In this document: in pieces, positions 27,115-35,676 of the stretch
Layout: every line of letters starts with the position of its first letter
Numbering within the stretch: the stretch's first letter is position 1
Notes under the pieces: generated by a model
Seen by the model: only the letters and a program-made list of their open reading frames with translations
Told to the model about the DNA's origin: nothing
The model's database searches: none
Made by a program: the position numbers and the translations under genes
DNA from: JACPPO01 sp965262505
Lineage (GTDB): Bacteria > Acidobacteriota > Vicinamibacteria > Vicinamibacterales > UBA2999
NCBI GenBank assembly: GCA_965262505.1
Contig: CBDHFM010000030.1
Coordinates: 1,426,001-1,490,000 of the forward strand
Direction: 5' to 3'
Length of the DNA stretch: 64,000 nucleotides

Positions 27115-30100
27115 TCAGAAGGCGAACTTGACCCCGAACTGCATGATGCGCGGCGTCCCGGCCTGAGTCTGGATCCGGCCGAAGCTGCTCCGCCTGGCAT
27201 TCCTGCCGGGATTGCCCCAGTTGAAGTTGTTCGTCAGGTTGAACGACTCCATGCGGAGCTCCAGCTGCCGTGGTCCCAGATTGATGAGCCGCGAGATCGC
27301 CAGATCGATAGTCCAGTAGCCCGGACCGATCCCCAGGTTGCGCGTCGCGTTACCGTTTTCGCCCGTTCCAGGCCTCTCGAATGCGTCCGAGTCGAAGTAG
27401 GCGATGATCCGTTCCCCGGGTTCCGGGTCGGCGTCTTTGCCCGGGCCGAAGATGGAACTGCCGACATAGTTGGGCCGCTGGTAGCGCGTACCGGCGCCTG
27501 TGTCCACGCCGCTCTCGATGTTGAGGCGGGCGCCGGTCCGCGCGGCGAAGATCCCCGAGACTCTCCAGTTCGAGGCGATCGCCCGCAGCACGGCGTTGTC
27601 CGCCTCCGGCGTGAGGTACCCGACCGTCAGCGTCGACAGGTGCTTCCGATCCTGATCGCAATACCCGTTGTCGAAATCCGGGTTGCCCGGTATCAGGTAG
27701 TTCGCGCCCGCCTGGTCGAAGCCGTTGGGGGTGTCGGTGCCCGTGCACTTCGACAACGTATAGTTCCCGCTCATGCTCAACCCGCTGGCCGCCCGACGCC
27801 GCACCGACAGCTTCAGGCCGTTGTACCGCTGGTAGCCGATGGCGACCGCCTCGTCCAGGAAACTGATGAACTGCGCCTCGTCCGGGTTCTGCCGATACAG
27901 CTTGCGCCGCGTGTTCAGGTTCCCGCCCGTGGTGCGCTCGCCCGGCACGACGATGCCCGGGTTGAGCTGATCCTGCGCCCACAGGCGGTCGGAGTAACTG
28001 CCGATGTAGCTCGCCGCTACCTGCCAGTCCGTGCCGAGCTGCTGCTCGACGGTGAAGTTATAGGACTGGGTGCGCGGCGAGTTGATACTCGGGTCCATCG
28101 TCCCGAACGAGCCGAAGGGCACGAAGGGTACGTCCGCGGTGCGCACAACGGGGAACGGATTGCCGCCGGGCACGTTCAGGTACGGGTCGTCAAAGCCCCC
28201 CTCGGGATCGAAGAGCCGCAGCCGATTGCCAAACGGCGGCGCGTTGGCGTGGATGTTGTGGAATTCGCCCGCCGGGAAGTCATAGAGTAATCCCCACGAG
28301 GTGCGCACCGCCGTGCGGCCGTCGCCGTTCACATCCCACGCCAGGCCGACGCGCGGCGAGAAATTGAACCACTGCTTGTCCTGCCCGGTCTTCCCATTGT
28401 CCGGGAAGCCCGGATCACCATCCCATTGGAAGCCGGCCGGCGCCCTCGTGTACACCGAGCTCTTGGTGCCACTATCGAAGAGCGCCTGATCGAAGACCGC
28501 GACCACGCCGTTCCGGACGTTCTGGCCGAGATACGGTTCCCAGCGCAGGCCGGCGTTCAACGTTACGCGGTCCGAGAGGCGCCAGGAGTCCTGCCCGTAG
28601 ACCCCAATGTACCAGTTGTCCACGGGGAGGAAGCCGAAGCCGCCCTGCTCCATGCTGAACACCCGGCCCACCATCATGTCCGATATTCCCGTCCCGGTAT
28701 GCCGGCCGTCGAAGATCCAGTTGCCGTTCGACCGCGAGGTGGAATTGGACTCTTGCCACGACCACTCCGCGTTCGCGCCGATGCTGAACTGGTGGTTCCC
28801 CGACAGGAACGTCAGGTCGTCGGAAAACGCATAGGTGTGGTTCGCGTGAGTCCCGGCGGTGGCCCCCCCCCTGCTGATCTCGAACTCGCCGTCGACGTCG
28901 AGCGGAAACTGCCCTGGCAGCTGGGTGGTGATGTTGACGCCGATGCTCGACGGGTCGGGTGTAGGCTGGTGGGTGCGATCGACCCACGACGTGTTGATCC
29001 CGACCCGCACCGAGTTGACGACCGTCGAGCTGAACACCGAGGTCTGGCCGATGCTCGTCATGTGGCTGCGGTTCGATCCGCCCACTGCAGGACCGGCCTT
29101 CAGTATGTTGTCCCCCGGGCCGGTGTAGCCCTCTGGCGTCACGACCTTCATAAACATGTACCGGACGAAGAACGAGTGATTGTTGCTCGCCTGGTAGTCG
29201 AACCGGGTGATCGGCTGATACGTGTCTTCGTCTCGCGTAATGGAGAACTGAACGGTGCCGCACTCATCGCTAGGCTCCGGCAGCTCGGCGGCGAGGTTCA
29301 CCGCGGCCCGACTGAAGAGCGCCGGATCGATCTGGTTGTTGACGTACGGCGCGCCAAGCGTGATCCCGCGGCGGCCTTGGCACTCGCGAGAGGCGTACGT
29401 GGTAAAATCACCCGCCAGCATCGCCGCGGTCGGCACATTCATGATTTGTGACGTTGGCTCCACCCGGACCGGCGTGCCCTGGTACCCGCCGAAGAAGAAG
29501 AGCTTGTCCTGCACAATCGGCCCGCCGATGGTGAAGCCGTACTGATGGCGCTTCAGCCCATCACCCAGCTGCTCGCCATCCGGCCCGAACGCCGCGAAGT
29601 GCTCGGGCGCGTTGAAGCGGCTGTCGCGGAGAAACTCGAACACGTTCCCGGTAAACCGGTTCGTGCCCGACTTCGTCACGGCGTTGACCGCCGCGCCGGA
29701 TTTCGACCCGCTCTCCGCGGAGACGGCGCTCGTGGCGACGCGGAACTCCTGCAACGCGTCGGGAAACGGCAGCGGGAGATTCATGTTGCTCTGCCGGGAG
29801 TTGTGCGACGACCCGTCGAGCGAGTAGCCGACCCCGGTTGGCAACCCGCCGGCCACCGAGATGCGCACGCCGCCCTGCACGTGTCGACCGCCCGCGTCGC
29901 CCGTCTGGACCGCCGCGCCCGACAGGACGATCAGGTCGGTGACCTGCCGGCCTTGGAGCGGTAGTTCGAGGATCGCCTCGTTCTCGACGACGGCGCTGAT
30001 GCCCGCGCTCCGGACGTCGACGATCGGCGCGGCGGCTTCAACCGTGACCGTCTCCTCGAGCGAGCCGAGCTCGAGTTCCACGCTGACCGTGGGCGTGGCG

Positions 30101-30402
30101 CCGACCGTCAGCACCAGCCCGGTCTGGAGGTAGCTACGGAATCCCGCCAGCGCCACTTCCAGTTGGTACGGCCCGGTCGGCAGGGCCGTCATCACGTACG
30201 CGCCGGTGCCATCGGTCACGACCGTGCGCGTGAGCCCGGTTTCGACCTGTGTCACGGTCACGGTGACGCCCGGCAGCACCCCGCCGCTTGTATCGGTCAC
30301 CTGGCCGTTGAGTTCGGCCGTGTTCAGCTGCGCCCAGGCGGCTGATGTCGAGAGCAGAAAAACCAACGCAAACGTAAAAGAACCTCGTACTGCACGCGTC
30401 AT
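27115..30402 (-). CDS. TonB-dependent receptor with carboxypeptidase-regulatory-like domain
   Basis: Outer-membrane beta-barrel importer of the Oar-like class (1095 residues). After a signal peptide ending 'SAAWAQ' comes a carboxypeptidase-D regulatory-like domain ('LNGQVTDTSGGVLPGVTVTV'), then the plug ('GRQVTDLIVLSGAAV', 'ISVAGGLPTGVGYSLDGSSH'), then the barrel ending in the typical Phe-terminated strand 'IMQFGVKFAF'. I start at the ATG at 30402 with GGGAG eight bases upstream; a TTG six bases earlier is also open. A good promoter lies upstream (30481-30510). The transported compound is unknown; this is the only receptor in the island. Confidence 0.93.
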   Translation of the reverse strand: MTRAVRGSFTFALVFLLSTSAAWAQLNTAELNGQVTDTSGGVLPGVTVTVTQVETGLTRTVVTDGTGAYVMTALPTGPYQLEVALAGFRSYLQTGLVLTVGATPTVSVELELGSLEETVTVEAAAPIVDVRSAGISAVVENEAILELPLQGRQVTDLIVLSGAAVQTGDAGGRHVQGGVRISVAGGLPTGVGYSLDGSSHNSRQSNMNLPLPFPDALQEFRVATSAVSAESGSKSGAAVNAVTKSGTNRFTGNVFEFLRDSRFNAPEHFAAFGPDGEQLGDGLKRHQYGFTIGGPIVQDKLFFFGGYQGTPVRVEPTSQIMNVPTAAMLAGDFTTYASRECQGRRGITLGAPYVNNQIDPALFSRAAVNLAAELPEPSDECGTVQFSITRDEDTYQPITRFDYQASNNHSFFVRYMFMKVVTPEGYTGPGDNILKAGPAVGGSNRSHMTSIGQTSVFSSTVVNSVRVGINTSWVDRTHQPTPDPSSIGVNITTQLPGQFPLDVDGEFEISRGGATAGTHANHTYAFSDDLTFLSGNHQFSIGANAEWSWQESNSTSRSNGNWIFDGRHTGTGISDMMVGRVFSMEQGGFGFLPVDNWYIGVYGQDSWRLSDRVTLNAGLRWEPYLGQNVRNGVVAVFDQALFDSGTKSSVYTRAPAGFQWDGDPGFPDNGKTGQDKQWFNFSPRVGLAWDVNGDGRTAVRTSWGLLYDFPAGEFHNIHANAPPFGNRLRLFDPEGGFDDPYLNVPGGNPFPVVRTADVPFVPFGSFGTMDPSINSPRTQSYNFTVEQQLGTDWQVAASYIGSYSDRLWAQDQLNPGIVVPGERTTGGNLNTRRKLYRQNPDEAQFISFLDEAVAIGYQRYNGLKLSVRRRAASGLSMSGNYTLSKCTGTDTPNGFDQAGANYLIPGNPDFDNGYCDQDRKHLSTLTVGYLTPEADNAVLRAIASNWRVSGIFAARTGARLNIESGVDTGAGTRYQRPNYVGSSIFGPGKDADPEPGERIIAYFDSDAFERPGTGENGNATRNLGIGPGYWTIDLAISRLINLGPRQLELRMESFNLTNNFNWGNPGRNARRSSFGRIQTQAGTPRIMQFGVKFAF

Positions 30403-30480
30403 CGGCAATCTCCCTTAAAAGTCATCCGTATCCATTCTCAAGAGCCGGATACCCCAGAGACGAGACACTGGGGTTGCTGG

Positions 30481-30510
30481 ATAAAACACCTAAATCATGG
30501 GTATTGTCAA
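30481..30510 (-). promoter_or_regulatory. Sigma-70-type promoter for the TonB receptor gene
   Basis: On the minus strand TTGACA (30510-30505) is followed after 18 bases by TTTTAT (30486-30481), about 80 bases upstream of the receptor start. Confidence 0.55.
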
Positions 30511-30525
30511 GTTTAAACACACCCA

Positions 30526-30951
30526 TCAGTCCCTGGGTACCCACGTTTCTCGCCCACCCGGCACAAATAACGGTATGTGGGGTGACCCTCTGTGACAGGT
30601 GGCGCAAGTGACCTTCGCGTTGCCCGACCTGAAGGGTTCCTGCTCGTTCAGTACCTGGACCATCCTGATCATCTGACGGGCGATTTGCTTCATGTCGGTC
30701 TCGGGGACGTAGTCCGTCACGTCGTCCGACCCAAGAAGGTGACAATACCTGCACCGTGCGCCAAGCTGATCTCTCATCAGGGTCATCTCTGCCCGCACTT
30801 CGTCGTACGTCATGCCCGTGAAGATCTCGATGTTGATCAGTTCTGGAGGAGGCTCCTCCTGGTCCTGGGCGTTGGTCGGTAGTGCACCACAGACGAATGC
30901 CAGTGCGACGCAAGCGAGAGTTCTAGCGAGCGAACGCGAATACGTCCTCAT
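30526..30951 (-). CDS. Exported diheme c-type cytochrome (reaction-centre cytochrome c subunit-like)
   Basis: 141-residue periplasmic protein with a signal peptide ('LACVALAFVCGALPTNAQ') and two CXXCH heme sites, 'CRYCH' and 'CATCH'. The pattern between them ('KQIARQMIRMVQVLNEQ') is that of the photosynthetic-reaction-centre cytochrome c subunit family, which in non-phototrophs is a small electron carrier of unknown partner. The ATG at 30951 is favoured by GGGAGA ten bases upstream over the ATG 24 bases earlier. A TATAAT element shared with two other minus-strand units lies 60 bases upstream. A larger relative lies at 35677-36837. Confidence 0.85.
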   Translation of the reverse strand: MRTYSRSLARTLACVALAFVCGALPTNAQDQEEPPPELINIEIFTGMTYDEVRAEMTLMRDQLGARCRYCHLLGSDDVTDYVPETDMKQIARQMIRMVQVLNEQEPFRSGNAKVTCATCHRGSPHIPLFVPGGRETWVPRD

Positions 30952-31007
30952 AGTCTCAGTTTCTCCCGGCAGCAAACAGTACCGATTGGCTCTTCCGCGG
31001 AGTCGGC

Positions 31008-31027
31008 CCTGATTATAGGAGGAATCG
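31008..31027 (-). promoter_or_regulatory. Shared promoter-like element, copy 1
   Basis: Minus strand CGATTCCTCCTATAATCAGG, containing a perfect TATAAT (31017-31012), 57 bases ahead of the diheme cytochrome start. The only -35 candidate is a weak TTCAGT at 18-base spacing. Nearly identical elements precede an MBL gene (35583-35602) and the cupin gene (40410-40429). Confidence 0.6.
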
Positions 31028-31218
31028 CCGAGGGAACTGAACCTTGAACAACGCCTTCTTCCGTTGGGGGCGTTAGGTGCGGAATTCTACGCAGTTGAGC
31101 TCAACCGACACAGGGTTCAGCAGCGAAATCAGTTCAGATAGAGACCTATCGGCAGGCCTCCGGGGCGGTGCGCGAACGCAGGCCCCATGCTAAGCTCCCC
31201 CAAAAGGAGTAATGCGCC

Positions 31219-32055
31219 ATGAAGTTTCGTCTATCGGCCGCATTAGCGAGGACGATGATGACAGGCCTGAAACGCGTCGTGGGGGCCGGCGCACTATTCG
31301 CGCTGGTGATGGCGGTCGGCACGGTGGGCGTCGCGGCCCAGAGCGACGAGGAGTACGAGAAGATCTATCCGTTCCTCGGGCACTGGGACAGTCAGATCAG
31401 GAGTCCTGAGGGTCAGGACAGGGGCAACTGCGGCGGGCGCCTCGGCGATTGGGGCGAAAAGCAAATGAACTGTTCCATGCCGGTGGACAACCTTCCCTTG
31501 AACGCACGAGCAGAAGCCTGGATGAATTACGTGGATATCTACCAGTCACCGACGACAGCGGAGTGCGCCGGGGGCAGCGTGAATGCCTCGCTGGGTGAAG
31601 ACTTTTCCCTCTCCGGGGCTCCGGGCCGGGTCTTCACGGACTCCGGCCAGTTTGGTGGACGCATCGTCTGGATGAACGGCACCGGTCCCACGCCGCAGAA
31701 CGGCGAGCTGTTTCAACATGGATACTCGGCCGGACATTTCGATGGAGACGACCTCGTGTTCGAAACCACCAATTTCACGTTCGATCCCGATGGCATGGAC
31801 GACCACCTCCACATGGCAACGTCGGTGCGGAAGAAGGTCACCGAGCGCTACCATCTCATCGACGACGACACCATCCGGTTGATCATCACGCTGGACGACC
31901 CGACGTTTTTGACCAGACCGTTCAGGTACTCGAAGCTGTTCACCAGGATGGCCTCCCGGAACATCGGCACCGGATTTCGCATCTGCGATCCCGACCTCGC
32001 GAGGCGCGAACTGGAGTACGCGTACCCTGGCACCAAGTACCAGGACGAGCAGTAG
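31219..32055 (+). CDS. Exported protein, 'GRWEGDT-like' family, divergent member
   Basis: 278 residues with a signal peptide ('ALFALVMAVGTVGVAA') and strong AAAGGAG ribosome site. Function unknown. The middle and C-terminal part ('GHFDGDDLVFETTNFTFD', 'VRKKVTERYHLIDDDTIRLI', 'DDPTFLTRPF') align by eye with the proteins at 37482-38345 and 42660-43418, which share the order: 'G-W-D-D-T/L-V-V/F', 'M-x-V-x-E-R-F/Y-H', 'DP-x-F/Y-x-x-P-W/F'. It probably shares a transcript with the MBL gene 17 bases downstream. Confidence 0.7.
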   Translation: MKFRLSAALARTMMTGLKRVVGAGALFALVMAVGTVGVAAQSDEEYEKIYPFLGHWDSQIRSPEGQDRGNCGGRLGDWGEKQMNCSMPVDNLPLNARAEAWMNYVDIYQSPTTAECAGGSVNASLGEDFSLSGAPGRVFTDSGQFGGRIVWMNGTGPTPQNGELFQHGYSAGHFDGDDLVFETTNFTFDPDGMDDHLHMATSVRKKVTERYHLIDDDTIRLIITLDDPTFLTRPFRYSKLFTRMASRNIGTGFRICDPDLARRELEYAYPGTKYQDEQ

Positions 32056-32072
32056 CCATGAGGAGAGAGCCG

Positions 32073-33185
32073 ATGACGCGCTGTCTGACATCGTTGTGCG
32101 GTGTTGTGCTGCTGACGGGCTCGATGACCGTAGAGGCGCACGCGCAGGCTGCTGCGGCCAACGCCCATGTGGAGGCGGCTCAGGCCGCCATCGCACCGCA
32201 GACGGCGAACCCGTTGGCGCCGTTTCACATCTTCCAGGGCCTGTTCGATATGGTGTGTGCCGAGCCGACCCTCCCGGATGTCATGCGAACGCAAGAGCGT
32301 TCGGCCGACGTCGTGCCCCGCGATGAGTGGTTTGCCTGGCCGGCGGACATCTTCGACAACCTCTACTTCATCGGCACGCAGACGGCTGGCGTGTGGGCGA
32401 TCGACACGTCGGACGGGATCATCGTGATCGATGCCAGCTTTCACTACTCGAGCAAGGATCTGGTGCTCGAGTTGCTGCATTTCGGTCTCGAGCCCGACAC
32501 GATCAAATACATCATCGTGACGCACGGCCATGACGACCGGTACTGGGGATCGAAGGCGCTGCAGGACACCTATCCGAACGCGCGTGTGGCCATGTCGGCC
32601 GCGGACTGGGACGTCGTGGCCGAGGACAACTCGCCCGCGGAACTCAAGCCCAGGAGGGACATGATCGTCACCGACGGCCAGCAGATCACGCTCGGCGACG
32701 TGACCGTCACGCTGTACGTCACGCCGGGCCACACGCCGGGCACGCTGTCGATGATCATCGAGCCGCTGACGAACGTGAAGACCATAGCGTCGGACGACGG
32801 ACGGCACGTGGCGGCCATCTGGGGCGGCGTCGATGCCAGCATCGGACGGCGGGGGGTCCGGTATTATCCGGACGGCGAGGCGATGATGACCGCCCACGTT
32901 GAGTCAATGCGGCGCTTCAAGGACCTTTCGACAAAGGCCGGCGTCGACGTGATCCTGTCTACTTCCGTGAGGCACGCCAACATTCCAGAGAAGATCCGCA
33001 CCTTGAGGATCATGAATCCTGATATGTCCGGCAATGGTGTAGCGGATGTTGACGTCTTCTTGGGAAGGTTTGCGAAGTACGAGGACGAGGTGCATTCCTT
33101 CGTCAGCACGGAGGCCGCCGAGCGTTATCACACGATTCTTCTCGAGTGCTATGAAGCCCAGTTGGCCTGGAGGATCGGCTCGTAG
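32073..33185 (+). CDS. Exported MBL-fold protein with an altered metal site (HxHxDR)
   Basis: 370 residues from the ATG at 32073, which has AGGAG upstream; an ATG at 32058 is also in frame. Signal peptide ends near 'VEAHAQ'. The MBL motif reads 'THGHDDRYWGS': His151, His153 and Asp155 are kept but the next histidine is Arg156. 'VTPGHTPGT' (His220) is intact. Arginine at this position occurs in some B3-type variants, which alters the second zinc site. The long N-terminal part ('FDNLYFIGTQTAGVWAID') matches the gene at 24528 ('FDNLYFVGLPRVYSWVVD'), so the two are paralogs. Substrate unknown. Confidence 0.82.
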   Translation: MTRCLTSLCGVVLLTGSMTVEAHAQAAAANAHVEAAQAAIAPQTANPLAPFHIFQGLFDMVCAEPTLPDVMRTQERSADVVPRDEWFAWPADIFDNLYFIGTQTAGVWAIDTSDGIIVIDASFHYSSKDLVLELLHFGLEPDTIKYIIVTHGHDDRYWGSKALQDTYPNARVAMSAADWDVVAEDNSPAELKPRRDMIVTDGQQITLGDVTVTLYVTPGHTPGTLSMIIEPLTNVKTIASDDGRHVAAIWGGVDASIGRRGVRYYPDGEAMMTAHVESMRRFKDLSTKAGVDVILSTSVRHANIPEKIRTLRIMNPDMSGNGVADVDVFLGRFAKYEDEVHSFVSTEAAERYHTILLECYEAQLAWRIGS

Positions 33186-33244
33186 TCTCCGGGAACATGG
33201 GATCTAGTCCCGGACTTCCTCATGTTGCCATGCAACGGGCCGCG

Positions 33245-34276
33245 TCAGCGAACGGCGATTGGTCTCACGGGCGAGCCTGTGGCGCCTTTGATGCGCTCGG
33301 TGAGGCACAGGAACAGGAACTCGTAGACCTGGTCGCGCGTCAGCTCCGCCAGGTCCATGTTCTCGAGCAGGAAGATTCCCTCCGTGAAAAACAGCACGTG
33401 GTGCACGTTGCCCGAGGCGGTTGGAGGCATTATCTGCACACAGCAGGAATCGGCTCCGACCATCGCCACCTTGCGCGTCACGAGCCAGCGGGCGACCTCG
33501 CCGCCGATACCGGGCGATCCTTCGTTTTCGCCGACGCCGACTCGCCTGTCGTTGTACTTCGAGGGATTCGACCAGTTCACTGACCATCCGTAGTTGAAGA
33601 TCACCGCATCACCCTGCCCAATCGAGCTCTCAGTCATGTTCTGTCGCGCGAGCGCGGCACGCACGTCAGCCAGGGTGACCTCATAATCGGGGGCCAGTGT
33701 TGGCACGCCCTTGTAGCCAGCGATGTCGATCAGGATGCCACGCGTGATGATCGGCTTGACGTGCTCGACACCAAGCGCTTCGAGGCCGCCGAGTCCCTGA
33801 TTGGCGCCGGTCATCTCCTCCTCGGTGATGCCGTTGTAGAACACTGACTGCAGGGAGCCGTCTCCCATTCGGACGGCCACGCCCTGGTGGCCAAGCGCAT
33901 CGAACTGCGTGCCCATTTGGCCGATGAAGCCGGTAAAGTAGTCGCGATGGGTCGCCCCCTCGCCCTCCCTCTGCGGCTGCGCCACCGGGTGCGAGGTGAT
34001 CCAGTACGGGCGGTCGCCGTACTGCGGCATGCTCGCCTCGTATACATGGCCGAGCTCGTAGGCCTGGCCGGTCTTCGGGATCTGCAGTGCCTCCAGAATC
34101 TTCGCCGGTGTGATGTAGTTCGAGGCGCCTGCCTGGTCCGTGGGGCCGTGCGGGGACGGCCACCAGGGTCCCTGTTCCCGTGTCTGCGCATCGCCCGTCA
34201 GCTGGTATCCGAAGACGGACGCGCCGACTAGCAGTGAAACGCTCCCCACACGCTTGACGAATCGAACATCTATCAT
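33245..34276 (-). CDS. Exported cyclase-family hydrolase, GTQ variant
   Basis: 343-residue paralog of the cyclase-family protein at 21831-22835. The start ATG at 34276 is preceded by GAGGAGG; an upstream in-frame ATG at 34375 lacks one. The metal motif reads 'GTQFDALGHQGV' where canonical members have G-T-H-x-D-x-x-x-H, so one histidine ligand is Gln; this variant is known in bacterial members. The N-terminal hydrophobic segment ('VGSVSLLVGASVFGYQLTG') is an export signal or anchor. It converges with the MBL gene at 32073-33185. Probably acts on a cyclic ester or amide; substrate unknown. Confidence 0.82.
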   Translation of the reverse strand: MIDVRFVKRVGSVSLLVGASVFGYQLTGDAQTREQGPWWPSPHGPTDQAGASNYITPAKILEALQIPKTGQAYELGHVYEASMPQYGDRPYWITSHPVAQPQREGEGATHRDYFTGFIGQMGTQFDALGHQGVAVRMGDGSLQSVFYNGITEEEMTGANQGLGGLEALGVEHVKPIITRGILIDIAGYKGVPTLAPDYEVTLADVRAALARQNMTESSIGQGDAVIFNYGWSVNWSNPSKYNDRRVGVGENEGSPGIGGEVARWLVTRKVAMVGADSCCVQIMPPTASGNVHHVLFFTEGIFLLENMDLAELTRDQVYEFLFLCLTERIKGATGSPVRPIAVR

Positions 34277-34508
34277 TGAAGCCTCCTCTGGAAATCGACT
34301 CTGAGACGACATTTCACGGGCGTCCGGGATGTCGATGGTCGTGCGCGCGGAGTGGCGGATCGCCTGGCACGACACGGTGGTGCCTCGTTGGACGCGCAGC
34401 TTGTCGCCTCAACTCAACACCACCGTCCAGGAAGTCCTAAACCCCTACAGCCGGCTCATTCATTGCATCAGCCGCCGATGGGAAAGCCGATCGGATACGC
34501 GATGGCTG

Positions 34509-35438
34509 CTAGTCCTCGATACGGGCTTCCCAGTCACTCTGATAGCTCTCTCGACATCGAGCGCTATAGCTGGGTTCCCGCTGCCGGTAGAGATAATCCC
34601 ACATGGAGATGACGTTGGCGCGCAGCCACTCTTCATAGTTCCCGTAGTCGGCGAAATCGTCCATCGTCACGCGTTCCACTATCTCCTCGCCGGACCGGCA
34701 TTCGACCATTTCATCGAGCACGCGGTCTCTCAACGCCACCACGAACTCTCGGAAATATACAAAGCCCTGCTGATCGGCAAGACCGGCATGACCGGGCACG
34801 ACGATGTCCACGTTGTCCAGACGCGCCAACTGGTCGAGCGCGTCGATCAGGTTGTTCACGTTGGAGTCCCGATAGTCCGGCAGCCCGATCGACTTGCCGG
34901 AACGGATCGCGTCGGTCGCGACCAGGACTCCCTCATCCGGGAAATGGACCTGAATCAAGTTGTCGCTATGGGTCGGCCCGAAGTAGTACAGCACGGCCCG
35001 CTTGCCGCCCAGATGGATCTCCATCGACTCCTCGAAGATCACATCGGGCACGGCTGCATTCCGGCCTTCTCTCACGATGTGAGGTCTGGCGTTGCGGTGC
35101 GCGATCGTGACGGCGGTGTCGCTGAAGGCCTGCGTCCCGCAGATGTGCATCTCATGGTCGTGGGACAGGATCACGTATTTCACGGGCACGTCGTACCGCC
35201 GATCCAGCTCCTCCTTCAGCCATTGCTGACCGCCGCCCGAACAGGTGCCATCGACCACGATGATGCCCTCGTCGGTGACCATGAAGACATTCGATTGGCT
35301 CCCACGCCGAAAGACGCTCTCTGTGAGCTGCGTGATCGAATCGGCGTCAACCCCGCCCTGCGCGGCAGTGTCTCTGGCGAACAGACAAACGACCAGCGAG
35401 AAAACAACGATCGAAGTAGTTCGAATAGTCCTCATCAT
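34509..35438 (-). CDS. Exported MBL-fold protein with Asp-to-Met change in the metal motif
   Basis: 309 residues; signal peptide 'SIVVFSLVVCLFARDTAA'. The metal motif is 'LSHDHEMHICGT': His93, His95 and His98 are present but the catalytic Asp position is Met97. The later ligands are kept ('FGPTHSDNLIQVHF', 'DIVVPGHAGL'). Loss of that Asp normally cripples dinuclear hydrolysis, so this may be a mono-metal enzyme, a redox/binding protein or a dead paralog. AAGGAG precedes tandem ATGs; the second (35435) has better spacing. The shared promoter-like element lies at 35583-35602. Confidence 0.8.
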   Translation of the reverse strand: MMRTIRTTSIVVFSLVVCLFARDTAAQGGVDADSITQLTESVFRRGSQSNVFMVTDEGIIVVDGTCSGGGQQWLKEELDRRYDVPVKYVILSHDHEMHICGTQAFSDTAVTIAHRNARPHIVREGRNAAVPDVIFEESMEIHLGGKRAVLYYFGPTHSDNLIQVHFPDEGVLVATDAIRSGKSIGLPDYRDSNVNNLIDALDQLARLDNVDIVVPGHAGLADQQGFVYFREFVVALRDRVLDEMVECRSGEEIVERVTMDDFADYGNYEEWLRANVISMWDYLYRQREPSYSARCRESYQSDWEARIED

Positions 35439-35582
35439 GTACTCCTTGAAGTCGCGACAATGTGGCCGCTCGCAGGTTGGTATCCGTCGCCCGGTACACT
35501 CCCCATCCCACCCACGCCGATCAGGGCGGTGATCTCATACGCGCCGAAGCAGGTGCCGGAGGTCAGCACCATCGAAGTCGGG

Positions 35583-35602
35583 CCTGATTATAGGAGGAAT
35601 CG
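35583..35602 (-). promoter_or_regulatory. Shared promoter-like element, copy 2
   Basis: Minus strand CGATTCCTCCTATAATCAGG, identical over 20 bases to copy 1 at 31008-31027. It lies 145 bases upstream of the MBL gene at 34509-35438 and just beyond the stop of the cytochrome gene at 35677. No other gene is visible in the 238-base gap 35439-35676. Confidence 0.6.
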
Positions 35603-35676
35603 ACGAGGAGATAGAACGTTGGCTGAGACGCCCCAGGGCCGGCGATGTGGATTCGAGCCAGGCGAAGAATGCCGCG